From assembly GCA_024707205.1 (NCBI GenBank), contig JANQAD010000001.1:1240001-1304000 (forward strand): 64,000 nt of DNA, written 5' to 3'. Under the pieces are notes generated by a model. The model made no database searches, had not been told where the DNA came from, and worked only from the letters and a program-made list of their open reading frames with translations. Of this stretch, positions 37,002 to 45,994 are shown in pieces (positions within the stretch are counted from its first letter, which is position 1; each line of letters starts with the position of its first letter). A program made the translations under genes and the position numbers. The DNA comes from Demequina sp. Its GTDB lineage: Bacteria; Actinomycetota; Actinomycetes; Actinomycetales; Demequinaceae.

Positions 37002-38753
37002 TCAGGACTCGACAACCGTGCCGCCCAGCAGTTTGGCCACGGCCTCTGCACCCGTGAGCTGTCCCTGGGCATCGGTCGCGTCGTCATCGCTGATCTCGTC
37101 GTAGGGCTCCGGCTCCTCTGGCGGCGGCGGTTCTGCGGCCGGCCGCGTACGGCCCGACGCTGCGGCGGGCTTAGCGGCTGCCGTCACCACGGGTGTCATG
37201 CCGGTGGCCGTGGCGACGCCAGCTGAGACCGTGTGTGCGGGCTCCGCTGCGGCCGGGCCAGTGGCGGCTTCGACGCGGACGTGGAGTCCCAGCGTCTCCC
37301 GCACCGCGAGCGCGACGTTCTCCGAGTGGTCGCCCGCGGCGAAGCGACCGGCGAGTGGCGCATTGTCGAAGGTGAGCCGCAGCACACCGCCGTCGACGCT
37401 CGTCACGATCGCGCTCTGGCTCACCATGGCCCACGTGACCCGGTGACGCTCGAGGGTGCCGAGCACCTCTTGCCAGCGGCGACGGATCAGCTCCGCATCC
37501 TCGGACCCGCTCGCGACGGCGCCGGTTGGGGCGGGTGCCGGCGGCACCGGTGCCTCTGCCACGGGGACCGCCTCCGTGACGGGTGCCCGCTCCGGCGCGG
37601 GAGGTACTGCGACCTTCGGCGCAGGATGACCCGACGCGGGCGCTGGATGACCGACGTCGGCGGCTATGAGGCGCGCACACAGCAGCTCGAGGTGGAGCCG
37701 GGGCGCCGCAGCCCCAACCATCGACGTGAGGGCGTCGTTGACGAGGTCCGCCGCTCGGGACGCACGCGCGAGCCCCAGCACCCGTGCCTGCTCCCTCATG
37801 CGGGCCAGCTGGTCCTCGGGGAGCGCGCCGAGCGCCTTGGCGCCGGATTCGCCCGACGCGGCAAGCACGAGGAGGTCGCGCAGCCGCTCGAGGAGGTCCT
37901 CGACGAATCGCCGCGGCTCGTGGCCCGTGGCGATGACGCGCGACACCACGCCGAACAGTGAGGCCCCATCGGCGGCCGCGATCGCGTCGATAGCGTCGTC
38001 CAGCATGGTGGCGTCCGTGAAGCCGAGAAGCGCGATCGCGCCCTCGTACGTGACACCGTCCTTGCCCGATCCGGCCATGAGCTGGTCGAGAACGGAGAGG
38101 GAGTCGCGGACCGAGCCGCCTCCCGCCCGCACGACGAGTGGCAGCACTCCGCTCGCGACCTTGACGCCTTCGGCGTCGCACAGCTTCTGCAGGTACTCGG
38201 TGAGAACCGGCGGAGGCACCAGGCGGAATGGGTAGTGGTGCGTGCGGGACCTGATGGTGCCGATGACCTTCTCAGGCTCCGTGGTGGCGAAGATGAAGCG
38301 CACGTGCGGCGGTGGTTCCTCGACGAGCTTGAGCAGCGCGTTGAAGCCCTGGGTGGTGACCATGTGGGCCTCGTCGAGGATGAAGATCTTGAAGCGATCG
38401 CGAGCGGGGGCGAAGGCCGCCCGCTCCCGAAGTTCGCGGGCGTCGTCTACGCCGTTGTGCGAGGCCGCGTCGATCTCGACCACGTCAACAGAGCCGGTCC
38501 CGCCGCGCGACAGCTCGAGGCACGAGTCGCACTCGCCGCAAGGGGTGTCGGTGGGCCCCTGCGCGCAGTTGAGGCAGCGCGCGAGGATGCGCGCCGAGGT
38601 CGTCTTGCCGCACCCGCGCGGGCCGGAGAAGAGGTAGGCGTGATTGACCTTGTCCGCGCGAAGCGCCTGCATGAGGGGCACCGTCACGTGCTCCTGGCCC
38701 ACGACGTCGGCGAACGTGTCCGGCCGGTAGCGGCGGTAGAGGGCAGTGGTCAC
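37002..38753 (-). CDS. dnaX: DNA polymerase III subunit gamma/tau
   Basis: Clamp-loader ATPase, 583 residues. It has Walker A SGPRGCGKTT, a zinc module (C-x8-C-x2-C-x2-C, about residues 64-79), DEAH-like DEAHMV, the sensor 1 region FIFATTEPEKV, and the SRC-like SRTHHYPFR. The tau-specific tail is Pro/Ala/Glu-rich and includes an AAASGR stretch encoded by the dispersed motif (37152-37161). GTG start. Upstream lie the SRP RNA and tRNA-Ser genes, the usual actinobacterial order. Confidence 0.95.
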   Translation of the reverse strand: MTTALYRRYRPDTFADVVGQEHVTVPLMQALRADKVNHAYLFSGPRGCGKTTSARILARCLNCAQGPTDTPCGECDSCLELSRGGTGSVDVVEIDAASHNGVDDARELRERAAFAPARDRFKIFILDEAHMVTTQGFNALLKLVEEPPPHVRFIFATTEPEKVIGTIRSRTHHYPFRLVPPPVLTEYLQKLCDAEGVKVASGVLPLVVRAGGGSVRDSLSVLDQLMAGSGKDGVTYEGAIALLGFTDATMLDDAIDAIAAADGASLFGVVSRVIATGHEPRRFVEDLLERLRDLLVLAASGESGAKALGALPEDQLARMREQARVLGLARASRAADLVNDALTSMVGAAAPRLHLELLCARLIAADVGHPAPASGHPAPKVAVPPAPERAPVTEAVPVAEAPVPPAPAPTGAVASGSEDAELIRRRWQEVLGTLERHRVTWAMVSQSAIVTSVDGGVLRLTFDNAPLAGRFAAGDHSENVALAVRETLGLHVRVEAATGPAAAEPAHTVSAGVATATGMTPVVTAAAKPAAASGRTRPAAEPPPPEEPEPYDEISDDDATDAQGQLTGAEAVAKLLGGTVVES

Positions 38754-38815
38754 GAGGTGAGCCTAGTCGGGAGGTGAGACAGGCCGCCCGCCCGTCCACA
38801 GCGTCGGGCATGAAA

Positions 38816-38906
38816 GGACCCTCCACGCACCCGTCAGAGCCCGCTTACCCTTGCTTCATTCCTGACCTGGGGGAGTTGGGCGAGATAACGCCACGTGGAG
38901 GGTCGG
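38816..38906 (-). ncRNA. ffs: signal recognition particle RNA, small bacterial type
   Basis: On the minus strand the ends pair perfectly (GACCCTCCACG with CGTGGAGGGTC) and the apical domain reads CCAGGTCAGGAATGAAGCAAGGGTAA, shown here in part as GGTCAGGAATGAAGCA, the SRP54-binding motif. The length of about 91 bases, a following CTTTC, and the position between tRNA-Ser and dnaX all agree with actinobacterial ffs. A perfect 14-base copy of the dispersed motif (38796-38809) follows its 3' end. Confidence 0.9.
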
Positions 38907-38919
38907 CATCAAGTCTAGC

Positions 38920-39007
38920 TGGCGGTGACGGTGGGATTCGAACCCACGGTTGCTTGCACAACACACGCTTTCCAAGCGTGCCTCTTCGGCCACTTGAGTA
39001 CGTCACC
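38920..39007 (-). tRNA. tRNA-Ser(GGA)
   Basis: An 88-base type II tRNA on the minus strand with acceptor GGTGACG/CGTCACC, anticodon loop TTGGAAA (anticodon GGA), a long variable arm, T-loop GGTTCGAATCC, discriminator G and an encoded CCA. Confidence 0.95.
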
Positions 39008-39138
39008 TTGTTCGCGAGCGAACCCATCTATGTTACCGGAGGCGGCACGGCGCGCGAGACCCGCAGGAGGCCCACGGGCGGCCGGGTTAGACTACACAAC
39101 GATTTCCGGCAAGGACGACGCTCCGAGAGGGGGTGCAC

Positions 39139-39824
39139 GTGACCGCAGCAGGCACGCCGCAGGGCACCCGACGCAAGGCCGTGCGCCGCCACCGCCGCGA
39201 GCGCCAGGTGCTCGTGTTCGGCATCATTCTGATCGCGATGGCCGCCGTCGTCTTCATCTCCATGGGCGTCTACAAGGGCACCATCAAGGGCCCCTTCAAC
39301 GAGAGCTTCGTGACCCCTGAGGCGGGGTACTCCTCGACCGTGAACCTCGTCTGCCCGCCACCCGGGTCCATGCCCCTTGAGCCGAATCAGGTCGCCGTTC
39401 GCGTGTTCAACGGGACCGACACGCCTGGGCTCGCGGGCAACACCCTTGAGGACCTCGAGGGCCGCGGCTTCGTCGGCCTCGGCGCCACCAACTGGTCGCG
39501 CACCTATGACAAGGTGGCGCGCATCATGTTCGGCGAGACGGGCGTGCAGAAGGCGTACACGCTCGCACTGCAGTTCACCGAGGCCGAGCTGGTGCTCGAC
39601 ACGCGCACCAACGCCACCGTTGATGTGGTCTTGGGTGACCAGTTCAAGGGAACGGTCAGCCCGCTGGACCCGCAACTGAACCCGGACACCCCGCTCACGG
39701 CGAACGCCCCTTGCGTGCCCGTGAGCCAGGTGGAGCCCGAGCCGCCCCGCACAACTACCCCAAGGACCCGCTCGCTCCCAAGACGACGCCGACGCCCACG
39801 CCGTCGCCCTCGCCTAGCGACTGA
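39139..39824 (+). CDS. LytR C-terminal domain envelope protein (frame-broken near 39744)
   Basis: A protein of about 228 residues with a basic N-terminus, one membrane segment (FGIILIAMAAVVFISMGVY) and a LytR_C domain (VAVRVFNGTDTPGLAGNTLEDLEGRGF; ELVLDTRTNATVDVVLG). After VEPEP the frame is lost; one base is missing at about 39741-39748. The restored frame reads APHNYPKDPLAPK and a Thr/Pro/Ser tail, ending at TGA 39822. The GTG at 39139 is preferred to 39133 because GAGAGGGG lies just upstream. Likely a cell-envelope protein; partner unknown. Confidence 0.82.
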
Positions 39825-39837
39825 CTCAGGGCAGCCG

Positions 39838-40977
39838 TCAGGCCGACGCTGAGGCCGACGGCTCTGCGCTCGGCTCGTCCGTCGGCTCTGGCTCTGGCTG
39901 CAGCGACGCCTTCGCGTCCTCGACGGCCTTCCGGAACGCGGAGATGGTCGCCGAGTCCACCTCGCCGGTGGGGTCTACGCCGAGGTCCTTCTGGAACTCC
40001 TTCAGGGCCGCAGTGAGCTCCTCTGTCCAGATGCCGTCAACGGGCTCGTCCCAGTAGCCGAGGATCGCCAACAGCTGCTGGAGCACGGCGGTCGACGCGA
40101 TCTCGTCGGTCGCGCTGCTCAGGTCGTGCTTGATCATCTCGTCGCGCAGTGCCTGAGCAGTCGCCATGTTCATGGCACCCGTCTGCTCGAGCCCGGCGTC
40201 CTTCTGCAGGTCGCTCACGGCCTGGGTGGTCTGGGGGCCGTAGATGCCGTCGATGTCGCCCTTGTAGTACTCGAGCGCCTTGAGGTCCTTCTGCAGGGCC
40301 TTCGTGTACTCGGTGACCGCGGCGTTCGCGTTCTTGACCTGCTCGTCTGTGGCGCAGCCCGTGTCGATGAACAGCCTCATCCACGACAGCTCGAGCGCCA
40401 CCGCCGCGCTGTGGAACGGCTCCCGTGCCTCGCGCAACGGGGTGTCGTCGGTGATGCCCTCCTGGGCGTCGGCGAACTCCTGTTCGGCCTGCTTGACGCG
40501 GTCAACGCTCGCCTCGGGCGCTAGTGGGCCCGGGTTTGCGACCGTGCTCGCCGTGATGCTCGGGGTGCCAGAGGGGCCCGCCTCTGCCGCGGCCAAGGCG
40601 ACCTCGGCGTCGGCCAGTTCCTGCCGCGCGGTCACCAGGTCACCCTGGGCCTTCGCGGCCTTCTGCGCGGCCTCGATGGTCTCGTCCTTGGGCGCCGCAA
40701 GGTCGCTGCCGGCATTGCGCACGTCGCCGACGGTTGGGGCCGTGTCGGTGAGGACGTCGCCGTAGGCGTCGAGGGCGGTGATGTAGTCGGCGCTCGCGGC
40801 GCAGAAGGCCTTGGAGGCGTCATCGAAGGCCGTCTGGGCCTCGTCGACCGCGCTCTGCTTCGCCGTGACCTGCGCCTGCGCGCGCTCAACGTCCGTGAGG
40901 TTGTCGCTGCATGCGGTGAGGGCGAGGGCGGCGATGGCGGTGGCGGCCAATGCGGTCATGCGGCGGCGTGTGCTCAT
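39838..40977 (-). CDS. peptidoglycan-binding lipoprotein with coiled coil
   Basis: A 379-residue exported protein: lipobox (ALALTACSD, Cys about residue 23), a helical coiled-coil region rich in Ala/Asp/Glu/Gln (residues about 25-130), then two PG_binding_1 domains (YYKGDIDGIYGPQTTQAVSDLQKDAG and LGYWDEPVDGIWTEELTAALKEFQKDLG) and an acidic Pro/Glu/Ser tail. It should attach to the cell wall outside the membrane. It is convergent with the LytR_C gene, only 13 bp apart. Confidence 0.85.
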   Translation of the reverse strand: MSTRRRMTALAATAIAALALTACSDNLTDVERAQAQVTAKQSAVDEAQTAFDDASKAFCAASADYITALDAYGDVLTDTAPTVGDVRNAGSDLAAPKDETIEAAQKAAKAQGDLVTARQELADAEVALAAAEAGPSGTPSITASTVANPGPLAPEASVDRVKQAEQEFADAQEGITDDTPLREAREPFHSAAVALELSWMRLFIDTGCATDEQVKNANAAVTEYTKALQKDLKALEYYKGDIDGIYGPQTTQAVSDLQKDAGLEQTGAMNMATAQALRDEMIKHDLSSATDEIASTAVLQQLLAILGYWDEPVDGIWTEELTAALKEFQKDLGVDPTGEVDSATISAFRKAVEDAKASLQPEPEPTDEPSAEPSASASA

Positions 40978-41027
40978 GCGGTCATCATGGCCCGCGCGCC
41001 CTCGTTTGTCGCGCGATTGGGAGCGGG

Positions 41028-41633
41028 TCAGTCCCGCACCCGCTCCATCTCCTCTGCCAAGGCGGGATTCGTGGTGGCGAGGTGGGAGGTGATGGTGTCC
41101 ACAACGTCGGGCTGCTTGTTCTGACTCAACTTGGCGCGCGCGTCAAACCGCTCCACGCGCATGCGCAGGCCCACGGTCCCCTTCGCCACGCGGCGCGTGC
41201 CCTCCTCGTCTTCGGAGAGCGAGCGGCCGCCGGGGTAGTGCTGCTCAAAGTGGTCCGTGAGCAGGCTCAGCATCGCGTAGTTCTCCTCGTCGCTGAGGAG
41301 CTCCGGCGTGCCGTAGAGGTGCGCGGTGACGTGGTTCCACGTGGGGATGATGTCGCCCGGCCGGTACCAGCTGGGGGAGATGTAGTCGTGCGGGCCCTGC
41401 ATGATGACGAGGATCTCGTGCTGACCGAGCTCATGCGCCACCTCGTCCGGGCGGCCGAAGTGGCTGATGATCGTGATCTCGCCCTGCGGTGCGGTCTCGT
41501 CGAGGATCACGGGGTAGTGGGAGGCGACGAGGCCGGTCGTTGCCGGCGACACGAACGTGGCCCAGGCGTTGCGGCGGATGAGTCGCTTGACCTCTTCCGG
41601 GTCTTCCATGAGGTAGCGGGGCGTGTGGCGCAT
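41028..41633 (-). CDS. FMN-binding PaiB-family protein
   Basis: A 201-residue split-barrel protein of the PaiB family (negative regulator of sporulation/protease genes in Bacillus). Family patterns: HTPRYLMEDPEEVKRLI at the N-terminus, ISHFGRPDEV, FQGPHDYISPSWY-type (actual MQGPHDYISPSWY), PTWNHVTAHLYG and AKGTVGLRMRVERFDARAKLSQNK. The role in actinobacteria is unknown; FMN or heme binding is likely. Confidence 0.9.
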   Translation of the reverse strand: MRHTPRYLMEDPEEVKRLIRRNAWATFVSPATTGLVASHYPVILDETAPQGEITIISHFGRPDEVAHELGQHEILVIMQGPHDYISPSWYRPGDIIPTWNHVTAHLYGTPELLSDEENYAMLSLLTDHFEQHYPGGRSLSEDEEGTRRVAKGTVGLRMRVERFDARAKLSQNKQPDVVDTITSHLATTNPALAEEMERVRD

Positions 41634-41694
41634 ACAGACATTGTGACGGCCCGACGCCTTGGTTGGGTCCTGCTGCCGGCGCGCCGTTCGCTCC

Positions 41695-42507
41695 CTAGGC
41701 GTCGACGACGACGACCTCGACGCCCGCCGCGCGCAGCCGGTCCAGCTCTGCTTGGTCGGCGGTGCTGTCTGTGATCAGCATCGCCACCTGGTTGATCTCT
41801 GCCATCTGGGCAAGGGCGACCGCGCCGATCTTGGAGCCGTCCGCGACCACGACCGTGCGCTGGGCTTTCGCGACCATCGCGCGGTTGGTGCGCGCCTCGG
41901 TCTCGTCGTGGGTGGTGACGCCGGTAGCCGCGCTGATGCCGTCGGCCCCGAGGATCGCGGTGCCCACGTTGACGCTGTTGAACGTGTTCTCGGCGAGCGC
42001 GCCAACGAGTTCTAGTGACTTGGGACGGAGGAAGCCTCCCGTCATCACCACCCGCACTCCGGCGTAGCTGGAGACCAGATTGGCGATGGTCAGCGAGTTT
42101 GTGACGACCGCGATGTCGCGGTGATTCGCGAGCTCGCGTGCGACGCTCGCGGTGGTGGTGCCGCCGCTCAGGGCGATCACGTGCTTCTCCGACGGGAGCC
42201 GCTGCACCATCGCCTTGGCGATCGCTCGCTTCGCCTCCTTGAATCGGGTGTCGCGCAGCGCAACCGGGATCTCGTGACCTCGCTCGAGCGCGGAGACGCC
42301 GCCATGAGTCCTGAGAATCAGGTTCTGGGCGGCGAGGTCGGAGAGGTCGCGCCTGGCCGTGGCGGCGGAGATGCCGAGCGTGTTCGACAGCTCTGCGAGG
42401 CCGATGGACCCGCGATCGGCGACGAGGTCGAGGATCGCGACCATGCGCTGGGCGCGCTTCCCGGACGTCACCCTGGCAATCGCGGAGTGGGCTGCGGGGG
42501 TGTCCAT
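41695..42507 (-). CDS. DeoR-family repressor of the galactoside/amino-sugar cluster
   Basis: A 270-residue regulator with an N-terminal DeoR HTH (LVADRGSIGLAELSNTLGISAATARRDLSDLAAQNLILRTHGG) and a sugar-phosphate sensor domain (VIALSGGTTTASVAREL; VVTNSLTIANLV). AgaR-type relatives respond to phosphorylated sugars. The start at 42507 has GAGGAGCC upstream. It is divergent from GH4, and related TTTCGTTG-bearing sequence is present in both divergent promoter regions of the cluster, suggesting it controls both. Confidence 0.9.
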   Translation of the reverse strand: MDTPAAHSAIARVTSGKRAQRMVAILDLVADRGSIGLAELSNTLGISAATARRDLSDLAAQNLILRTHGGVSALERGHEIPVALRDTRFKEAKRAIAKAMVQRLPSEKHVIALSGGTTTASVARELANHRDIAVVTNSLTIANLVSSYAGVRVVMTGGFLRPKSLELVGALAENTFNSVNVGTAILGADGISAATGVTTHDETEARTNRAMVAKAQRTVVVADGSKIGAVALAQMAEINQVAMLITDSTADQAELDRLRAAGVEVVVVDA

Positions 42508-42618
42508 GAAGGCTCCTCTCGGCGGGTTCGGCACGAAACACTCACTTGGAGTGAGCAGTTTATCTGCGAATCAATCATTTCGTTGCGCGGAGTAGACAGG
42601 CTATCGCACTATGTCTCC
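42508..42618. promoter_or_regulatory. divergent promoter region with candidate DeoR sites
   Basis: It contains ACGAAA (42533-42538) and its inverse TTTCGT (42578-42583), plus the near-palindrome CTCACTTGGAGTGAG (42541-42555). TTTCGTTG and CAATCA also occur in the second divergent region at 45855-45994. AgaR/DeoR proteins typically bind several such AT-rich direct or inverted units. Inference from shared sequence and position. Confidence 0.5.
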
Positions 42619-43936
42619 ATGCCCCAGATCGTCTTCCTCGGCGCGGGGAGCGTCGTGTTCACGCGCCAGCTGCTCGCCGACCTCTTCCGCTTCGACGACC
42701 TGCCCCCGCTGCGGATCGTGCTGCATGACATCGACGCGGAGCGGCTCGAGGTTGCCCGCGGCACCGCGGAGCAGGTGGCGGCGCGGTTCGACCGCCCCGC
42801 GGAGATCGTCGCGACCCTGGACCGGCGCGAGGCGCTCGCGGGCGCGGACTTCGTTATCAACATGATCCAGGTTGGGGGCATCGATGCCACCCGCGTCGAC
42901 CTCGAGGTCCCGGCGGCCGCCGGTCTCCTCCAGACGATCGGCGACACCACCGGCGTCGGCGGGGTGTTCCGCGGCCTGCGCACGTTCCCCGTGCTGTCCG
43001 GCATCGCCGCGGACATGCTCGACCTGTGCCCTGACGCGTGGTTCCTGAACTACACCAACCCCATGGCCATGAACGTGTGGTGGATGTCGGTCGTGGCGCC
43101 CGGGATCAAGACGGTTGGGCTGTGCCACAGCGTGTACTGGACCGTGCACGATCTCTGCGAGCTGATCGGCGTGCCGATGGAGGGCACGCATTACCGAGCG
43201 GCCGGCGTCAATCACCAGGCGTGGCTCGTCGAGTGGTCCCGTGACGGCGAGGACCTGTACCCCCGCCTACGTGAAGCCATCGAGAAGGACCCTGAGCTGC
43301 GTCGGCGCGTGCGAGTGGAGATCTTCACGCGCATCGGCTTCTATCCCACGGAGACCAGCGAGCACTCCTCCGAGTACCTCTCGTGGTTCCTCCGCTCCCC
43401 CCGAGCAGATCGAGAAGTTCCGCTTGCGGCCGCTCGAGTACCTCGGCATCTCCGAGGAGAACGTCGCCGAGTTCGAGCATGCCAAAGCGGCGCTTGCCGC
43501 GGGAGAGCAGCTCGAACTCGAGGACGGGGCGGCGGAGTACGCTCCGCAGGTGATCCACTCGATCCTCACCGGCACGGAGCGCGTCATTCACGCCAACGTC
43601 GTCAATCGCGGGCTCATCGTTAACCTCCCCGAGGGCGCGGTGGTCGAGGTGCCGAGCCGCGTGGACGCCACCGGGGTGCACCCGCTGCCCTTCGGCGCTA
43701 TCCCCACGCAGGGCGCCGCGCTGAATCGCGCCTACCTCTCGGTGGCCGAGCTCACGATCGAGGCGGCGCGCACCGGCGACCCCGAGCTGGTGCGCCGCGC
43801 CGTGCTCGCCGATCCCAACGCGGCCTCATCGCTCACCCCGGAGCAGATCTGGGCGCTGTGCGACGAACTCACCGCACGCCACGCGCCCCTGCTTCCCGCC
43901 GCGCTCGGCGGCACCCTCGGGGCGTCGGCGTCATGA
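42619..43936 (+). CDS. GH4 alpha-galactosidase-like glycosidase (frame-broken near 43399)
   Basis: NAD- and metal-dependent glycosidase of about 438 residues. It has a Rossmann start (VFLGAGSVVFTRQLLADL), NYTNPMAMN, the metal-binding CHSVYWT (Cys about 171, His about 172; close to the GLCHSVQGT of alpha-galactosidases), and GVNHQAWLVEW. The frame changes in a run of six C at about 43397-43402: one fewer C would join SWFLRSP to EQIEKFRLRPLEYL. With this, length and C-terminus are normal. It is translationally coupled (ATGA) to the aldolase. Confidence 0.88.
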
Positions 43937-44790
43937 CGCTCTCGACGGCGCGAGAGCTGATCAACCTGGCCACAGCGTCGGGCGGAGCCGTTGCCGCCTT
44001 CAACGTGATCTCCCTGGATCACGCGGAGGCTGTGGCCGAGGGAGCGGCTGCGGTCGGCTCCGCGGCCCTGCTGCAGGTCAGCGAGAACGCGATCACGTTC
44101 CGGGGCTCTCCCGAGCCGCTGCTAGCGGCCTGCCGCGAGATCGCGGCGGCATCCGCATCGCCACTCGGGATCCACCTCGATCACATCGAGGACCCGGAGC
44201 TCGTGAAGCTCGTGCTCGCGCGTTCGCAGGACTTCGGCATCGGATCCATCATGTTCGACGCGTCGCGCCTCGACTATGAGCAGAATGTGGCCGCTACCAG
44301 GGACGTTGTTTCGCGAGCGCACGACGTTGGCGTGTGGGTGGAGGCGGAGCTCGGCGAGATCGGCGGCAAGGACGGGGCGCATGCGCCCGGAGTTCGCACG
44401 GATCCGGTGCAGGCCGCCGCGTTCGTGGAGGCGACCGGGGTGGACGGCCTAGCGGTGGCCGTGGGCAGCTCGCACGCGATGGTTGACCGGTCCGCGCGCC
44501 TCGATCTCGAGCTCGTAGCCCGGCTCGCCGCCGCGGTGCCCGTTCCGCTCGTGCTGCATGGGTCCTCTGGGGTGCCTGACGAGGCGATTGCCGCGGCCGT
44601 GGCCGCGGGCATCCGCAAGGTCAACATCGGCACGGCCCTCAACGTCGCCTACACAGCGGCCCTGCGCGAATCTCTCACCGCACAGCCCGACGCTGTGGAT
44701 CCGCGCCGCTACACGCGCGACTCCCGCGCGGCGATGGCCGCGATTGTCGGCCGCTTCTGCGGCGTCGTCAGCCCTGGCCGCGCGGGCTAG
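43933..44790 (+). CDS. class II aldolase, tagatose-1,6-bisphosphate aldolase type
   Basis: A 285-residue zinc-dependent aldolase of the GatY/KbaY/FbaA family. It has the pattern VAAFNVISLDHAEAVAEGAA, the metal ligands in IHLDHIED (His-Asp-His segment, about residue 83), EAELGEIGG, and the glycine-rich phosphate site VLHGSSGVPDEAI with KVNIGTALN. With the AgaS-like SIS protein and LacC-like kinase nearby, tagatose 1,6-bisphosphate is the likely substrate. It contains two exact 14-base copies of the dispersed motif in opposite orientations (43970-43983, 44685-44698). Its stop shares CTAG with the convergent amidohydrolase. Confidence 0.9.
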   Translation: MTLSTARELINLATASGGAVAAFNVISLDHAEAVAEGAAAVGSAALLQVSENAITFRGSPEPLLAACREIAAASASPLGIHLDHIEDPELVKLVLARSQDFGIGSIMFDASRLDYEQNVAATRDVVSRAHDVGVWVEAELGEIGGKDGAHAPGVRTDPVQAAAFVEATGVDGLAVAVGSSHAMVDRSARLDLELVARLAAAVPVPLVLHGSSGVPDEAIAAAVAAGIRKVNIGTALNVAYTAALRESLTAQPDAVDPRRYTRDSRAAMAAIVGRFCGVVSPGRAG

Positions 44791-45854
44791 AGGCCCAGTA
44801 TTCGGCGCGCGTTGTCGCGGTAGACGGGCTCGAGCTGGCTCGCGTCGAGGGCGAGCGCCGAGACGTCCCAGCGCCCCTGCCCTGGGATCTCGTTGCCCGG
44901 GTCGTAGCCGAATCCCTCGTCGTCGGTCTCGAAGAAGCGGAAGTGCAGGCGGTACTGCTCGGCCGTGGCCGGGTAGATGTCCGTGCCGAAGAGCACCCGG
45001 TCCGGGTGCCGCGCAACCAGCCGCGCGAAGCGGCGCGGCTGGCGGCCGAGCTCGGCCATGCGGCCGGCCGTGTCAACGGCGTAGTTCGGCGCGGCCACGA
45101 GCAGTCGCTCCACACGGTCCAGATCCTCGGCTGCACACCCAGCGTGCGCGCCGATGAAGGTCGTGGCGGGGCACGCGAGCACGAGCGCGGCGTGCGCGTC
45201 GAGGAGCCGGTCGAACGACGGGTAGATCTCGCGGTCGCCGAACCACCACTCTGGCATGGCGGCGAGCTCGTCCAAGCGCTCGTTGTGCCGGTCGAGCGGC
45301 TCGAAGAACGCCACCGGGTCGGCGGTGTGAATGAGAACGGGCAGCCCCAGTTCGCCCGCGTGACTCAAGACGTCGATGACCCGTGGGTCGTCGGGGAGGA
45401 TCAGCGCGCCGTCCGCGTCGCGCACCCACAGGCCCAGGTCCTTCCAGACCTTGACGCCGCGGGCGCCGCGCACAACGGCATCCTCGAGCGAGGCCTTCAG
45501 CGCGACGACACCATCGGGTGCCGCGAGGCCGGCCCAGTCCACGTGGCAGAACGTCACGAAGCGGCCGGGGTAGGCGCGGTCGTAGCGCTCGACGTTCGCG
45601 GTGACCTCGTCTCCCCAGCGGCCGTCGAGGTTGACCACGGTCTCGACCCCGCACGCGTCCATCATCGTGACCAAGCGCGGCACGTCGTCGATCATCCACT
45701 CGCCGTCGGACAGCCAACGCCCCAGGTGATTGTGCACGTCCACCACGGGAACCGCCGGGCGATCGATCCCCGTCACCGGCGCGCGCAATTGGCTCCGCGG
45801 CGCCCAGTCGGCAAGGCGCAACTCGGAGGCAGAGGCCCGGTCGTCGCGGCTCAT
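44787..45854 (-). CDS. amidohydrolase family 2 (TIM-barrel metal hydrolase)
   Basis: A 355-residue Amidohydro_2-type enzyme. It shows the metal-binding VVDVHNHLGRW (His-x-His), HTADPVAFFEP (His), GAHAGCAAED (His), and LFGTDIYPA (Asp). This family includes sugar-acid lactonases and decarboxylases rather than the GlcNAc/GalNAc-6-P deacetylase type, which has a different signature. It is in antiparallel orientation inside the sugar cluster, and reads divergent from the SIS gene. The step it catalyses is not clear. Confidence 0.87.
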   Translation of the reverse strand: MSRDDRASASELRLADWAPRSQLRAPVTGIDRPAVPVVDVHNHLGRWLSDGEWMIDDVPRLVTMMDACGVETVVNLDGRWGDEVTANVERYDRAYPGRFVTFCHVDWAGLAAPDGVVALKASLEDAVVRGARGVKVWKDLGLWVRDADGALILPDDPRVIDVLSHAGELGLPVLIHTADPVAFFEPLDRHNERLDELAAMPEWWFGDREIYPSFDRLLDAHAALVLACPATTFIGAHAGCAAEDLDRVERLLVAAPNYAVDTAGRMAELGRQPRRFARLVARHPDRVLFGTDIYPATAEQYRLHFRFFETDDEGFGYDPGNEIPGQGRWDVSALALDASQLEPVYRDNARRILGL

Positions 45855-45994
45855 CTGAGACTCCTCTGTAACAAGCAATCAGCGAAAGTGAGCGATATGG
45901 ACAGTTTCGTTGTCAAACGATCATCCTGCACCAATGATAGGTCCCAACGCGCAACGGAGTGCGGCGCGCACTCCCCGATCCCCAGGAGCAACGT
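45855..45994. promoter_or_regulatory. second divergent promoter region with DeoR-like sites
   Basis: CAATCAGCGAAAGTGAGCG (45877-45895) and TTTCGTTGTCAAACGA (45905-45920) resemble the elements between the DeoR gene and GH4. The second is a near-palindrome around GTC. It separates the amidohydrolase and SIS/ABC operons. Confidence 0.5.
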
